Positions 52,881-61,629 of a DNA stretch of 64,000 nucleotides are shown one piece after another. The notes beneath the pieces are model-generated. The model was given only the letters and a program-made list of their open reading frames with translations. It was not told where the DNA came from and ran no database searches. A program made the translations under genes and the position numbers. Each line of letters starts with the position of its first letter. Position 1 is the stretch's first letter. The DNA is from Afipia sp. (GTDB lineage Bacteria > Pseudomonadota > Alphaproteobacteria > Rhizobiales > Xanthobacteraceae), in contig JAFKER010000005.1 of assembly GCA_017308595.1 (NCBI GenBank), forward strand, positions 940,950 through 1,004,949. The letters are read 5' to 3'.

Positions 52881-53387
52881 ATGCGCGAGCCCTCGTTCGC
52901 CCGGTTGAACTGTTCGATCGCACGCGCGCTCGCGCGTCTCGGCGATTCATGGTCGCTTCTGATCTTGCGGGATGCTTTGGGCGGCGTCCGGTCATTCGAG
53001 GGGTTCATGCGTAGCCTTGGCATTGCACGAAACACGCTGACGGACCGGCTGCGGCACCTTGTCGAAGAAGACATGCTGGCGCAGATCGATGTGGGCAAGC
53101 GCGGGACGCGTTTTGAATACGTCCCGACACAGAAGGCAAAGGACTTTCAGGCTCCACTGATGGCGATCATGCAATGGGGCGATCGCTGGGTGTCCGGATC
53201 AGGTAACGAGCCGGTCATTGCTGTTGATCGCGAAAGTGGCGCGGCAATCGCGCCGATGATGGTCCAAAGCACTGTGGGCCGCGCTGTTTCGTCAGAACAG
53301 CTGATGTACAAACCTGGTCGCGGGGCGACCAGGACAACGCGCGATTATCTGCTCGCGAAAAACAAGCGCCGTGCCGAAATAAGCTGA
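52881..53387 (+). CDS. HxlR-family transcriptional regulator
   Basis: A 168-residue winged-helix regulator from ATG 52881, preceded by AAGGA at 10 nt; an ATG at 52863 would add six residues but has no binding site and overlaps the palindrome. The family core is FARLNCSIARALARLGDSWSLLILRD, with the key Cys near residue 11 as in redox/aldehyde-sensing HxlR proteins, and then RNTLTDRLRHLVEE. It is divergent from the MDR gene. An extra C-terminal tail of about 45 residues is present. Confidence 0.87.
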   Translation: MREPSFARLNCSIARALARLGDSWSLLILRDALGGVRSFEGFMRSLGIARNTLTDRLRHLVEEDMLAQIDVGKRGTRFEYVPTQKAKDFQAPLMAIMQWGDRWVSGSGNEPVIAVDRESGAAIAPMMVQSTVGRAVSSEQLMYKPGRGATRTTRDYLLAKNKRRAEIS

Positions 53388-53402
53388 TCCGTTGCTGCGC
53401 CG

Positions 53403-54683
53403 TTACCAGGCGCGGAACAGAACACTCGCATTAACGCCGCCGAATCCAAAGCCGTTCGACAGGACGTGTTCGATCGTCATGGGGCGTGCAGCACCACGTA
53501 CGAGATCGACGCCTTCCGCGGCGGCATCCGGATGATCGAGGTTGAGCGTGGCGGGTGCGATCTGGTCGCGCAGGGCCAAGACCGAGAAGATCGCTTCCAG
53601 TCCGCCGGCTGCGCCGAGCAAATGCCCGGTGGCCGATTTAGTTGAACTGACAGCCACTTTGCCTTCAGTGCCGAACACCGCCTTGATCGCGGCGAGTTCG
53701 CCGTTGTCGCCAACAGGCGTCGAGGTCGCGTGCGCGTTGAGGTGCTGCACTTCAAGAGGGGAAATTCCGGCTTGACGCAACGCGATCTCGATCGCGCGGC
53801 GCGCGCCATCGCCGTCCTCTGGACCCGCCGTCATATGATAGGCATCCGAGGTGGTGCCGTAGCCGACCAGTTCAGCAATCGGTGTCGCGCCGCGGCTGAG
53901 GGCGTGATCGAGCGTCTCGATAACCACGAGGCCTGCGCCTTCGCCCATCACAAATCCATCGCGGTCGCGGTCGAACGGGCGAGACGCGCGCTGTGGCTGA
54001 TCGTTGAAATTCGTTGAAAGGGCACGGGCAGCTGCAAATCCGCCCAGGCTAACGCGGTCGATGCAGGCTTCCGCGCCGCCTGCAATGGCGACATCTGCTT
54101 CGCCCGCGAGGAGAAGACGAGCCGCGTCGCCGATGGCTTGCACGCCCGCCGCACATGCCGTCACCGGGGCACCAAGAGGCCCCTTGAAGCCGTGGCGGAT
54201 CGCGACCTGTCCGGCTGCGAGGTTGACCAGAAATGCTGGCACCGTGAACGGCGATAGCCGCCGCACGCCGCGCTCATCCGCCGTGCGAACCGCATCGACA
54301 ATGGCGGGGAAGCCGCCGACGCCGGAGCCGATAATGGTCGCCGTGCGTTCGCGCGAGCGAGCATCCTGCGGCGTCCATCCGGCTTGAGTGATCGCTTCGT
54401 CCGCCGCCATCATGGCGAACTGAATGAAGCGATCCATTTTCTTCTGGTCCTTCTTCGGAACCGCACGATCCGGATCAAAGCCGAACTCCGGATCTTCAAC
54501 GCTATCCGGAACGATTCCACATGCCTTGATGGGCAGATCGGCCGCTACATTGTCCGATAATGCACGGATTCCCGATTGTCCGGCGAGCAGACGCGACCAG
54601 TTGCTCTCGACGCCGCTGCCGAGGGGCGAGACGGCTCCCATTCCGGTGACGACAATGCGTCGTATGGCGTTGCTTCGTTTCAC
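53403..54683 (-). CDS. fabF: Beta-ketoacyl-ACP synthase II (FabF type)
   Basis: A 426-residue thiolase-fold synthase with the catalytic triad Cys (ATACAAGVQAIG), His (NAHATSTPVGDN) and His (KSATGHLLGAAGG). GMGAVSPLGSGVE is at the N-terminus. FabF enzymes extend acyl-ACP with malonyl-ACP. It is not inside a fab operon with acpP and fabG, so it may be an accessory copy. It is followed upstream (minus strand) by a thiolase gene after 108 bp. Confidence 0.92.
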   Translation of the reverse strand: MKRSNAIRRIVVTGMGAVSPLGSGVESNWSRLLAGQSGIRALSDNVAADLPIKACGIVPDSVEDPEFGFDPDRAVPKKDQKKMDRFIQFAMMAADEAITQAGWTPQDARSRERTATIIGSGVGGFPAIVDAVRTADERGVRRLSPFTVPAFLVNLAAGQVAIRHGFKGPLGAPVTACAAGVQAIGDAARLLLAGEADVAIAGGAEACIDRVSLGGFAAARALSTNFNDQPQRASRPFDRDRDGFVMGEGAGLVVIETLDHALSRGATPIAELVGYGTTSDAYHMTAGPEDGDGARRAIEIALRQAGISPLEVQHLNAHATSTPVGDNGELAAIKAVFGTEGKVAVSSTKSATGHLLGAAGGLEAIFSVLALRDQIAPATLNLDHPDAAAEGVDLVRGAARPMTIEHVLSNGFGFGGVNASVLFRAW

Positions 54684-54745
54684 GATCTCACCACGAGGTT
54701 ACAGAAGGGAGTTCGCAACCCGCTTGCCGGGTGTGCGGTTACGTC

Positions 54746-54766
54746 ACCGGCGGAAAGTCCGCCGGT
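54746..54766 (-). other. Hairpin between thiolase and fabF genes
   Basis: ACCGGCGGA (54746-54754) and TCCGCCGGT (54758-54766) make a perfect 9-bp stem with a 3-nt loop. It lies downstream of the thiolase stop on the minus strand, before fabF. No T-run follows, so termination would be partial at most. Confidence 0.5.
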
Positions 54767-54791
54767 ACATTGCAAGTTGCTGTCAAGCAGC

Positions 54792-55985
54792 TCAGTTCAG
54801 CTTGCGCTCGATGGCGATTGCGGTTGCTTCGCCGCCGCCGATGCACAGCGAGGCGATTCCGCGCTGAACGTTGTTGTTTTCCATCGCATGAAGGAGCGTC
54901 ACGATAAGCCGCGCACCGGTTGCGCCAATCGGATGGCCGAGCGCGCAGGCGCCGCCATTGACGTTGAGCTTGTCGCGCGGAATGCCGAGATCCTTGGCGG
55001 CAGCCATCGGAACGACGGCGAACGCTTCGTTGATTTCGAACAGGTCGACGTCGCTGACTTTCCAGCCCACTTTATCAAGCAGTTTGCGAATTGCCGGAAT
55101 GGGGGCGGTGGTGAACCAGTCAGGTGCCTGGCTGTGAGTTGAGTGACCCTTGATCTCGGCGAGGATCGGCAGGCCTTCCTTCTCGGCGATTGAACGGCGC
55201 GTGAGAACCAGCGCAGCCGCGCCGTCGGCGTTCGCGGAGGAGGCCGCCGGAGTGATGGTGCCGTTAGGGCGGAATGCGGGCTTCAGATTCGGAATTTTTG
55301 CAGGGTCGACTTTCAGCGGATGTTCGTCATTCTCGACAACGCGGACGCCTGCCTTTTCCTTGACGGAGATCGGCGCGATTTCTTTCTTGAATGCGCCGCT
55401 CTCGACAGCCTTGCGCGCGCGAGTCAATGTTTCGACAGCGTAGTCGTCCTGATCCTTGCGGCTGAACTGATAGGCTTCCGCGGCGGCTTCACCGAAATCA
55501 CCCATCGAACGGCCGGTCTCATAAGCATCCTCGAGGCCGTCCATCATCATGTGGTCGATGATCCGGTCATGGCCGACGCGGTAACCGCCGCGTGCTTTCT
55601 GAAGAAGGTATGGCGCATTCGTCATGCTCTCCATGCCGCCGGAAACAACGATGTTCGCCGAGCCCGCACTGATGAGGTCGTGAGCCAGCATGGTTGCCTT
55701 CATGCCGGAGCCGCACACCTTGTTAATGGTCGTTGCGCCGGCTGCATCCGGAAGTTTCGCGCCGCGTGCAGCCTGACGGGCAGGGGCCTGACCTTGTCCG
55801 GCGGGAAGAACGCAGCCCATGAGAACTTCGTCGATTCGTTCAGGCGAAAGTTTCGCGCGCGCAAGCGCCGCACCGATGGCATGGGAGCCGAGGTTGTGTC
55901 CGCTGAAAGACGACAGGTCCCCCTGGAAACGGCCAAGCGGCGTGCGAACTGCGGAAACGATGACGACGGGATCGGACGTAGACAT
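54792..55985 (-). CDS. Acetyl-CoA acetyltransferase (thiolase)
   Basis: This 397-residue thiolase has the acyl-accepting Cys in NKVCGSGMKATM, the His in NVNGGACALGHPIGATG, and Cys in SLCIGGGEATA. The length and GMESMTNAPYLL fit the acetyl-CoA acetyltransferase class (AtoB/PhaA). It makes or cleaves acetoacetyl-CoA. Two palindromes lie just upstream. A role in branched-chain or fatty acid catabolism with the neighbouring genes is likely. Confidence 0.92.
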   Translation of the reverse strand: MSTSDPVVIVSAVRTPLGRFQGDLSSFSGHNLGSHAIGAALARAKLSPERIDEVLMGCVLPAGQGQAPARQAARGAKLPDAAGATTINKVCGSGMKATMLAHDLISAGSANIVVSGGMESMTNAPYLLQKARGGYRVGHDRIIDHMMMDGLEDAYETGRSMGDFGEAAAEAYQFSRKDQDDYAVETLTRARKAVESGAFKKEIAPISVKEKAGVRVVENDEHPLKVDPAKIPNLKPAFRPNGTITPAASSANADGAAALVLTRRSIAEKEGLPILAEIKGHSTHSQAPDWFTTAPIPAIRKLLDKVGWKVSDVDLFEINEAFAVVPMAAAKDLGIPRDKLNVNGGACALGHPIGATGARLIVTLLHAMENNNVQRGIASLCIGGGEATAIAIERKLN

Positions 55986-56113
55986 GCAACTGCTCTCCTG
56001 GTGCGCGCACGGCGCCTGACCGTGTTAGATGACACGTATCATATGAAGGGGCGCGGAAAATGCAATCCGCGTTCACGACAATAAAAGCATGAACCGAGTC
56101 CGGACAAGCCGCT

Positions 56114-56159
56114 GAATGTTTAAAACATTCTCCGGCATGCCATAATTCGCATGAATTAT
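56114..56159. promoter_or_regulatory. Two perfect palindromes upstream of the thiolase gene
   Basis: GAATGTTT-A-AAACATTC (56114-56130) and ATAATTC-GCAT-GAATTAT (56142-56159) are both perfect inverted repeats. They lie in the 192-bp gap between the thiolase start and the end of the enoyl-CoA hydratase gene. The first has the look of a TetR/FadR-type operator. A TetR gene lies 1 kb away. Confidence 0.5.
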
Positions 56160-56177
56160 TTTCGTGCGAGAGATGAG

Positions 56178-56948
56178 TTATTTTCGTCTGTCGAGAAAAG
56201 CCTGCATGTGACGCTGGGGCTCGCCGGTCAGGAACGATTTTCCGAAGACGCCGACGCTCAGGTTGATTGATTCCGTCAACGGAAGCTCTTCCCATTCCAG
56301 CAACAGTGCTTTCTGGCTTCGCATTGCGTCAGGACCGCACTCCGCGATCGCCGCCGCTGTCGTTGCGATCGCCTGATCAAGGTCGTCTTCCGGGACGACC
56401 TGATCGACCAATCCCCAGTTGAGCGCTGTGGGCGCGTCGACCGTCGCGGCGGTCAGGATCAGCCAGCGTGCGCGGCCCCAGCCGATCAATCGCGGCAGTA
56501 GCGCGGCATGGATAACGGAGGGGATTCCGACTTTCACTTCCGGCATGGCGAATTTCGCATCCTGCGACGCAATGCGAATGTCGCATGCCGCGGCGAACTC
56601 AAGACCGCCGCCGAGACACCAGCCGCGCAGGCGCGCGATCACCGGTGTTGGAAACTGCCGAACTGCTTCGCAGACATCGCGAAGCCCGGTAATGAATTTT
56701 TCGGCCGATACCTGATCGAGCTTTGCCATCTCCCTGATGTCCGCACCGCCGATCATGCTTTTCTCGCCGGAGCCCCTGATGATCAACACGCGCAAATCTC
56801 GATCCTTGCCCAACTGTTCGAGGCCTTCGCGGACGCCATGGATCACCGCCGAGTTCATGATGTTGAGAGGTCCGGCATTGGTGATGGTCAATTGTGCAAC
56901 GCCGTTGTCACCGCGCGTGACATGGCAGTACTCGTTGATGGTTTGCAT
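56178..56948 (-). CDS. Enoyl-CoA hydratase/isomerase family protein
   Basis: From ATG 56948 (MQTINEYCHVTRG) the protein has 256 residues of crotonase fold. The oxyanion-hole segment is SMIGGADIREMAKL, and EVKVGIPSVIHAALLPRLIG carries the family active-site region. The usual second glutamate of true hydratases is not obvious, so isomerase or hydrolase activity is possible. It is divergent from the TetR gene. Confidence 0.87.
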   Translation of the reverse strand: MQTINEYCHVTRGDNGVAQLTITNAGPLNIMNSAVIHGVREGLEQLGKDRDLRVLIIRGSGEKSMIGGADIREMAKLDQVSAEKFITGLRDVCEAVRQFPTPVIARLRGWCLGGGLEFAAACDIRIASQDAKFAMPEVKVGIPSVIHAALLPRLIGWGRARWLILTAATVDAPTALNWGLVDQVVPEDDLDQAIATTAAAIAECGPDAMRSQKALLLEWEELPLTESINLSVGVFGKSFLTGEPQRHMQAFLDRRK

Positions 56949-56979
56949 TTTTTGAAAACCCTGGCGATTGCGAGGAGGG

Positions 56980-56991
56980 GCGAATATTCGC
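56980..56991. promoter_or_regulatory. Candidate operator GCGAATATTCGC
   Basis: A perfect 12-bp palindrome in the region between the divergent enoyl-CoA hydratase and TetR genes, just 32 bp upstream of the hydratase start. It is a possible TetR binding site, but short. Confidence 0.35.
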
Positions 56992-57112
56992 GATGGTGCG
57001 CGATGCATCATCAGCCGTCAAATCGGTGCATGGCAGCCATTTTTGCGCGAAAATACGCATTTTTGACGCGGATTATGCTATTATATGATCCAAGACATTT
57101 GAAGAGGTTGCG

Positions 57113-57748
57113 ATGCGCTACTCCAAGGATCACAAGGCGGAAACCCACGAGCGGATTGTGAAGAATGCATCGGTGCGTCTGCGTGAACGGGGCGCGGCGG
57201 GCCTCGGGGTCGCGGAGTTGATGAAGGACGCTGGCCTGACCCACGGCGGGTTCTATGCCCATTTTCCGTCCCGTGATGCGTTGATTGGCGAGGCCTTTGC
57301 TTATGCGATGCAGCAGACGACCGGACGGTGGCGCAAGAGGGCTGAGCAGGCGCCGGAAGGTAAGCGCCTTGCTTCGATCGTGAACGGCTATCTGTCGACT
57401 GAACATCGCGATGATGCCGGCAACGGGTGCGCGTTGCCTTCGCTGGGAGTAGAGGCGTCACGTGCCAATCAAAAGATTCGCAAAGCTTTCGCGAACAAGC
57501 TCGAGGAAATGGTCGAGGTCATTGCAGAACAGTTTAAGGATTTACCGCCCAAGACTGCCCGCCGCGAGGCCATCGCGATCATTTCGACAATGATGGGTGC
57601 AATGGTGTTGGCCCGGACTGCAGGGAACGGCGCATTTTCAGACGAAATCCTCAGCGCCGGGCGATACGCCGCGCTCAGGTCCGAGGAAGCGGCAAAACCC
57701 CGCGCAGGTAAGCCGCAACCGAAAACAGAGGCGAAAACCGGGATTTAG
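57113..57748 (+). CDS. TetR-family transcriptional regulator
   Basis: This 211-residue regulator has an N-terminal helix-turn-helix (residues about 10-55, with AAGLGVAELMKDAGLTHGGFYAHF split over the recognition helices) and a helical ligand-binding domain. Members with GGFYAHFPSRDAL often control genes for fatty acid or aromatic metabolism. It is divergent from the enoyl-CoA hydratase gene and upstream of mmsA. GAAGAGG precedes the ATG. Confidence 0.9.
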   Translation: MRYSKDHKAETHERIVKNASVRLRERGAAGLGVAELMKDAGLTHGGFYAHFPSRDALIGEAFAYAMQQTTGRWRKRAEQAPEGKRLASIVNGYLSTEHRDDAGNGCALPSLGVEASRANQKIRKAFANKLEEMVEVIAEQFKDLPPKTARREAIAIISTMMGAMVLARTAGNGAFSDEILSAGRYAALRSEEAAKPRAGKPQPKTEAKTGI

Positions 57749-57860
57749 TCCCGAAATGTCTCTTTGCATTGCACGCTACCGAGCTGTGCGCAGAACCCGG
57801 TTCCTTATCCGGTTATGGCGGTGCTAGAACCCTCGAAACATTCGCTTTTGGAGGATACGC

Positions 57861-59354
57861 ATGCGCACGATCGGTCATTTTATTGGCGGTAAGACAGTCC
57901 AGGGTACGTCAGGCCGCTTCGCGGACGTTTACGAGCCGATGACCGGTGATGTGCAAGCCAAGGTTGCACTGGCCTCCAAGGCCGAAGTTCGTGCTGTCAT
58001 AGAGAACGCCAAGGCGGCGCAGCCGGCTTGGGGGGCAACCAACCCGCAGCGCCGCGTCCGCGTCCTGATGAAGTTTCTGGAACTGCTGGCCAAGGAAAAC
58101 GACTCGCTCGCCGAGTTGCTGGCACGTGAGCACGGCAAAACGATCCCGGATGCCAAGGGTGATATTTTCCGCGGCGTCGAGGTCGTTGAATACGCGATCG
58201 GTATCCCGGAACTGATGAAGGGTGGCTACACCGAGGGTGCTGGGCCCGGCATCGATAGCTATTCGATGCGTCAGCCACTTGGCGTCGTCGCCGGCATCAC
58301 CCCGTTCAATTTCCCGGCGATGATCCCGATGTGGAAGTTTGCACCGGCCATCGCCTGCGGAAATGCGTTCATTCTCAAGCCGTCAGAGCGCGATCCCAGC
58401 GTGCCGATGCGCCTTGCGGAACTGATGCTTGAGGCCGGTCTGCCGCCGGGTATCCTCAACGTGGTCAACGGCGATAAGGAGGCAGTAGACGCGCTTCTTG
58501 ATGATCGCGATATTTCGGCGGTTGGCTTCGTCGGTTCCTCGGATATCGCGCAGTACATCTATTCGCGCGCAGCCGAAACCGGAAAGCGCGCCCAGTGCTT
58601 CGGCGGCGCCAAGAACCACATGATCATTATGCCGGATGCCGATATCGATCAGTCGGTCGACGCTCTGATCGGCGCGGGCTACGGTGCGGCAGGCGAACGC
58701 TGCATGGCCGTTTCGGTTGCCGTTCCAGTTGGCAAAACCACAGCCGACCGGCTGATGGAAAAGCTCATTCCGCGTGTGGAAAGCCTGAAGATCGGGCCAT
58801 CCACCGATGAGTCCGCGGATTTTGGTCCGCTTGTGACCCGTGCCGCGCTGGAGCGCGTCAAGAACTATGTCGATATTGGCGTCAAGGAAGGCGCGACGCT
58901 TGCCGTCGACGGCCGTGGCTTCAAGATGCAGGGCTACGAGAACGGCTTCTATATGGGCGGCTGCCTGTTCGACAACGTTACCAAGGACATGCGGATCTAC
59001 AAGGAAGAGATCTTCGGCCCCGTGCTGTCGGTAGTTCGTGCGAATGATTTTGAGGAAGCGGTGGCGCTGCCGTCCGACCACGAATACGGCAACGGTGTCG
59101 CAATCTTCACGCGCGACGGCGATGCGGCGCGCGAATTTACCGCGCGCGTCAATGTCGGCATGGTCGGCGTCAACGTGCCGATCCCGGTGCCGGTGGCTTA
59201 CTATACTTTCGGCGGCTGGAAGCGTTCCGGTTTCGGCGATCTCAATCAGTACGGCCCTGACTCCGTGCGTTTCTACACCAAGACCAAGACGGTAACCTCG
59301 CGGTGGCCGTCGGGCGTCAAGGAAGGGGCTCAGTTCGCGTTCCAGAGCAAGTAG
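57861..59354 (+). CDS. mmsA: Methylmalonate-semialdehyde dehydrogenase (CoA-acylating)
   Basis: MmsA, 497 residues, converts methylmalonate semialdehyde to propionyl-CoA with NAD and CoA in valine breakdown. The catalytic Cys is near residue 281 in GAAGERCMAVSV, the usual MmsA active site. CFGGAKNHMIIMPDAD and GVVAGITPFNFPAMIPMWKF are family hallmarks. It begins the valine operon mmsA-acd-hydrolase-mmsB. GGAGG precedes the ATG. Confidence 0.94.
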   Translation: MRTIGHFIGGKTVQGTSGRFADVYEPMTGDVQAKVALASKAEVRAVIENAKAAQPAWGATNPQRRVRVLMKFLELLAKENDSLAELLAREHGKTIPDAKGDIFRGVEVVEYAIGIPELMKGGYTEGAGPGIDSYSMRQPLGVVAGITPFNFPAMIPMWKFAPAIACGNAFILKPSERDPSVPMRLAELMLEAGLPPGILNVVNGDKEAVDALLDDRDISAVGFVGSSDIAQYIYSRAAETGKRAQCFGGAKNHMIIMPDADIDQSVDALIGAGYGAAGERCMAVSVAVPVGKTTADRLMEKLIPRVESLKIGPSTDESADFGPLVTRAALERVKNYVDIGVKEGATLAVDGRGFKMQGYENGFYMGGCLFDNVTKDMRIYKEEIFGPVLSVVRANDFEEAVALPSDHEYGNGVAIFTRDGDAAREFTARVNVGMVGVNVPIPVPVAYYTFGGWKRSGFGDLNQYGPDSVRFYTKTKTVTSRWPSGVKEGAQFAFQSK

Positions 59355-59367
59355 ACGGGCGTCCGTC

Positions 59368-60513
59368 ATGCAGTTCGCTCTGACCGAGGATCAAATCGCG
59401 GTTCGGGACATGGCCCGCGATTTCGCTGCCGAGAAAATTGCGCCTCACGCATTGAAGTGGGACGAGGAAAAGTTCTTCCCCGTCGCGGTCATGCGCGAGG
59501 CGGCGGCGCTCGGGATGGGCGGCATCTACATTCGCGACGACGTCGGTGGCTCGGCGTTGACGCGTTTCGACGCGGCGCTGATCTTTGAGGCGTTGGCGAC
59601 GGGATGTCCGACCGTCTCCTCGTTCATCTCGATCCACAACATGGCGTCGTGGATGATTGACCGGTTCGGTTCGGATGCGCAGCGGCACAAGTGGTTGCCG
59701 CGCCTCTGCACCATGGAACTGATCGCAAGCTACGCATTGACCGAACCAGGAGCGGGTTCGGATGCCGCCGCGCTTTCGACCCGCGCGGTTCGGGACGGCG
59801 ATCATTACGTTCTCAACGGGCAGAAGCAGTTTATCTCCGGCGCGGGAGCCAGCGATATCTATGTCGCAATGGTTCGCACCGGCGGCGAAGGCGCAGGCGG
59901 GGTCTCGACGCTGGTGATCGACCGTGACACGCCGGGCGTGTCATTTGGTGCGAACGAACGCAAGATGGGCTGGAATGCACAACCGACCCGCGCCGTGATT
60001 TTCGAGAATGCACGCGTGCCCGTCGCCAATCGTATCGGCGAGGAGGGGATCGGTTTCAAGATCGCCATGGCCGGTCTCGACGGCGGGCGCCTCAATATCG
60101 CGGCCTGTTCGCTTGGCGGCGCGCAATCCGCTCTGGATAAATCGCTGGCCTACATGCAGGAGCGCAAGGCGTTCGGAAAGCGCCTCGACGAATTCCAGGC
60201 TTTGCAGTTTCGTCTCGCCGATATGGCGATCGAACTGGAGGCCGCGCGTACATTCCTGTGGCGGGCCGCAGCGGCGCTCGATCGCAAGGACCCCGATGCG
60301 ACCATGTTGTGCGCTATGGCCAAGCGTTTCGGGACCGATGCAGGCTTCGAGATTGCCAATCAGGCGCTGCAATTGCACGGTGGTTATGGATATCTGGCGG
60401 AATACGGCATCGAGAAAATCGTGCGCGACTTGCGCGTGCATCAAATTCTCGAAGGCACTAACGAGATCATGCGCGTGATCGTTTCGCGCAAGTTGATCGA
60501 GGGCGCGCGATGA
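59368..60513 (+). CDS. Acyl-CoA dehydrogenase (isobutyryl-CoA dehydrogenase type)
   Basis: A 381-residue FAD enzyme of the acyl-CoA dehydrogenase family. ALTEPGAGSDAAAL is the family motif, and the catalytic base glutamate is in the HQILEGTNEIMR segment near the end. The position between mmsA and the 3-hydroxyisobutyryl-CoA hydrolase gene points to isobutyryl-CoA to methacrylyl-CoA as the reaction. It begins 13 bp after mmsA and overlaps the hydrolase gene by 4 bp. Confidence 0.9.
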   Translation: MQFALTEDQIAVRDMARDFAAEKIAPHALKWDEEKFFPVAVMREAAALGMGGIYIRDDVGGSALTRFDAALIFEALATGCPTVSSFISIHNMASWMIDRFGSDAQRHKWLPRLCTMELIASYALTEPGAGSDAAALSTRAVRDGDHYVLNGQKQFISGAGASDIYVAMVRTGGEGAGGVSTLVIDRDTPGVSFGANERKMGWNAQPTRAVIFENARVPVANRIGEEGIGFKIAMAGLDGGRLNIAACSLGGAQSALDKSLAYMQERKAFGKRLDEFQALQFRLADMAIELEAARTFLWRAAAALDRKDPDATMLCAMAKRFGTDAGFEIANQALQLHGGYGYLAEYGIEKIVRDLRVHQILEGTNEIMRVIVSRKLIEGAR

Positions 60514-61598
60514 GCGCGAATGCGGCGATGACGGATACACCGGACAAGGAAGTCATCGCCTGCCGTGAAGGGGCAGCGGGTATTATCCGGCTCAACCGTC
60601 CGAAGGCAATTAATGCGCTGACGCTGGAGATGACGCGCGAGATCGTCGCGGCTCTCGATGAATTCGAAGCGGACCCCGGCGTCTCCCTGATTCTGCTGGA
60701 AGGCGCTGGCGAGCGCGGCCTTTGCGCGGGAGGCGATATTCGCGGGCTCCACGACAGTTCAAAGGCTGGCGGCGATCTCGGGCCGGTATTCTGGCGCGAA
60801 GAATACATTTTGAATGCGCGGATCGCTGAATTTCCGAAGCCCTATGTCGCCTATATGGACGGTCTCGTCATGGGCGGCGGCGTCGGCCTCTCTGCGCACA
60901 GCGCGCATCGTGTGGTGACCGAAAAGAGCAAGATGGCCATGCCCGAGGTCAGTCTTGGCTTCTTTCCGGATGTAGGCGGAACATGGTTGCTTTCGCGCGC
61001 GCCCGGCGAAATCGGGACTTACTTCGGCCTGACCGGCTTGACCATGAGCGGCGCCGATGCAGTTTATGCTCGCACGGCAGATGTTCTGATCGATACGAAC
61101 AACTGGCCTGCCTTGCGGGATGCGCTAACCAATGCGCCGCTGAAGGCGACCGCCGCGGATGTGCGCGAAATTCTCGCAACCTACGCTGTGACCGAGTTTC
61201 AGGCGCCCATTGCCGACCATCGCGAACAGATTGACCGCGCGTTCGCGTACGACACGATTGAAGCCATTGTCGCCGCGCTGAAGCAGGACGGCTCGGAGTT
61301 CGCACAAGCTACGCTGAAGGCGCTGTCGCGGAATTCGCCAACGGCGCTCAAGGTGACACTCGAACTGCTGCGCCGCGCGAGAACGTCGAAATCGCTGAAG
61401 GAATGCCTCGTTCGTGAATACAATTCGGCGCTGACGGTTTTCGCCAGCACTGAGTTCGTTGAGGGTGTGCGCGCCGCGATCATCGACAAGGACCGTAATC
61501 CGAAGTGGTCGCCGGCGCGGATCGAGGATGTCACGCCTGACATCGTCGAGAAGTATTTCGCGCCGAATCCCAAATACACATTGGTCTTCCCGGACTGA
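60510..61598 (+). CDS. 3-Hydroxyisobutyryl-CoA hydrolase
   Basis: This 362-residue crotonase-fold protein is longer than enoyl-CoA hydratases and has the hydrolase signature GLCAGGDIRGLHD, GGGVGLSAHSAHRV and SLGFFPDVGGTWLLSR. It frees 3-hydroxyisobutyrate from its CoA ester in valine degradation. It lies between the acyl-CoA dehydrogenase and mmsB genes, the order expected for the pathway. The preceding hydratase step may be done by the enoyl-CoA hydratase at 56178. Confidence 0.9.
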   Translation: MSANAAMTDTPDKEVIACREGAAGIIRLNRPKAINALTLEMTREIVAALDEFEADPGVSLILLEGAGERGLCAGGDIRGLHDSSKAGGDLGPVFWREEYILNARIAEFPKPYVAYMDGLVMGGGVGLSAHSAHRVVTEKSKMAMPEVSLGFFPDVGGTWLLSRAPGEIGTYFGLTGLTMSGADAVYARTADVLIDTNNWPALRDALTNAPLKATAADVREILATYAVTEFQAPIADHREQIDRAFAYDTIEAIVAALKQDGSEFAQATLKALSRNSPTALKVTLELLRRARTSKSLKECLVREYNSALTVFASTEFVEGVRAAIIDKDRNPKWSPARIEDVTPDIVEKYFAPNPKYTLVFPD

Positions 61599-61629
61599 CA
61601 TTCTGAAACAACGATAACGAGGGCAGGAA

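Noticed and set aside
56156-56187. TTATTTTCGT repeated at 56156 and 56178 near the end of the enoyl-CoA hydratase gene
   Set aside because: A 10-bp A/T-rich repeat with 22-bp spacing is too short to call a duplication or attachment site.
58383-59369. 328-codon minus-strand frame opposite mmsA
   Set aside because: Antisense shadow of MmsA; residue make-up is rich in His/Arg and lacks any family pattern.
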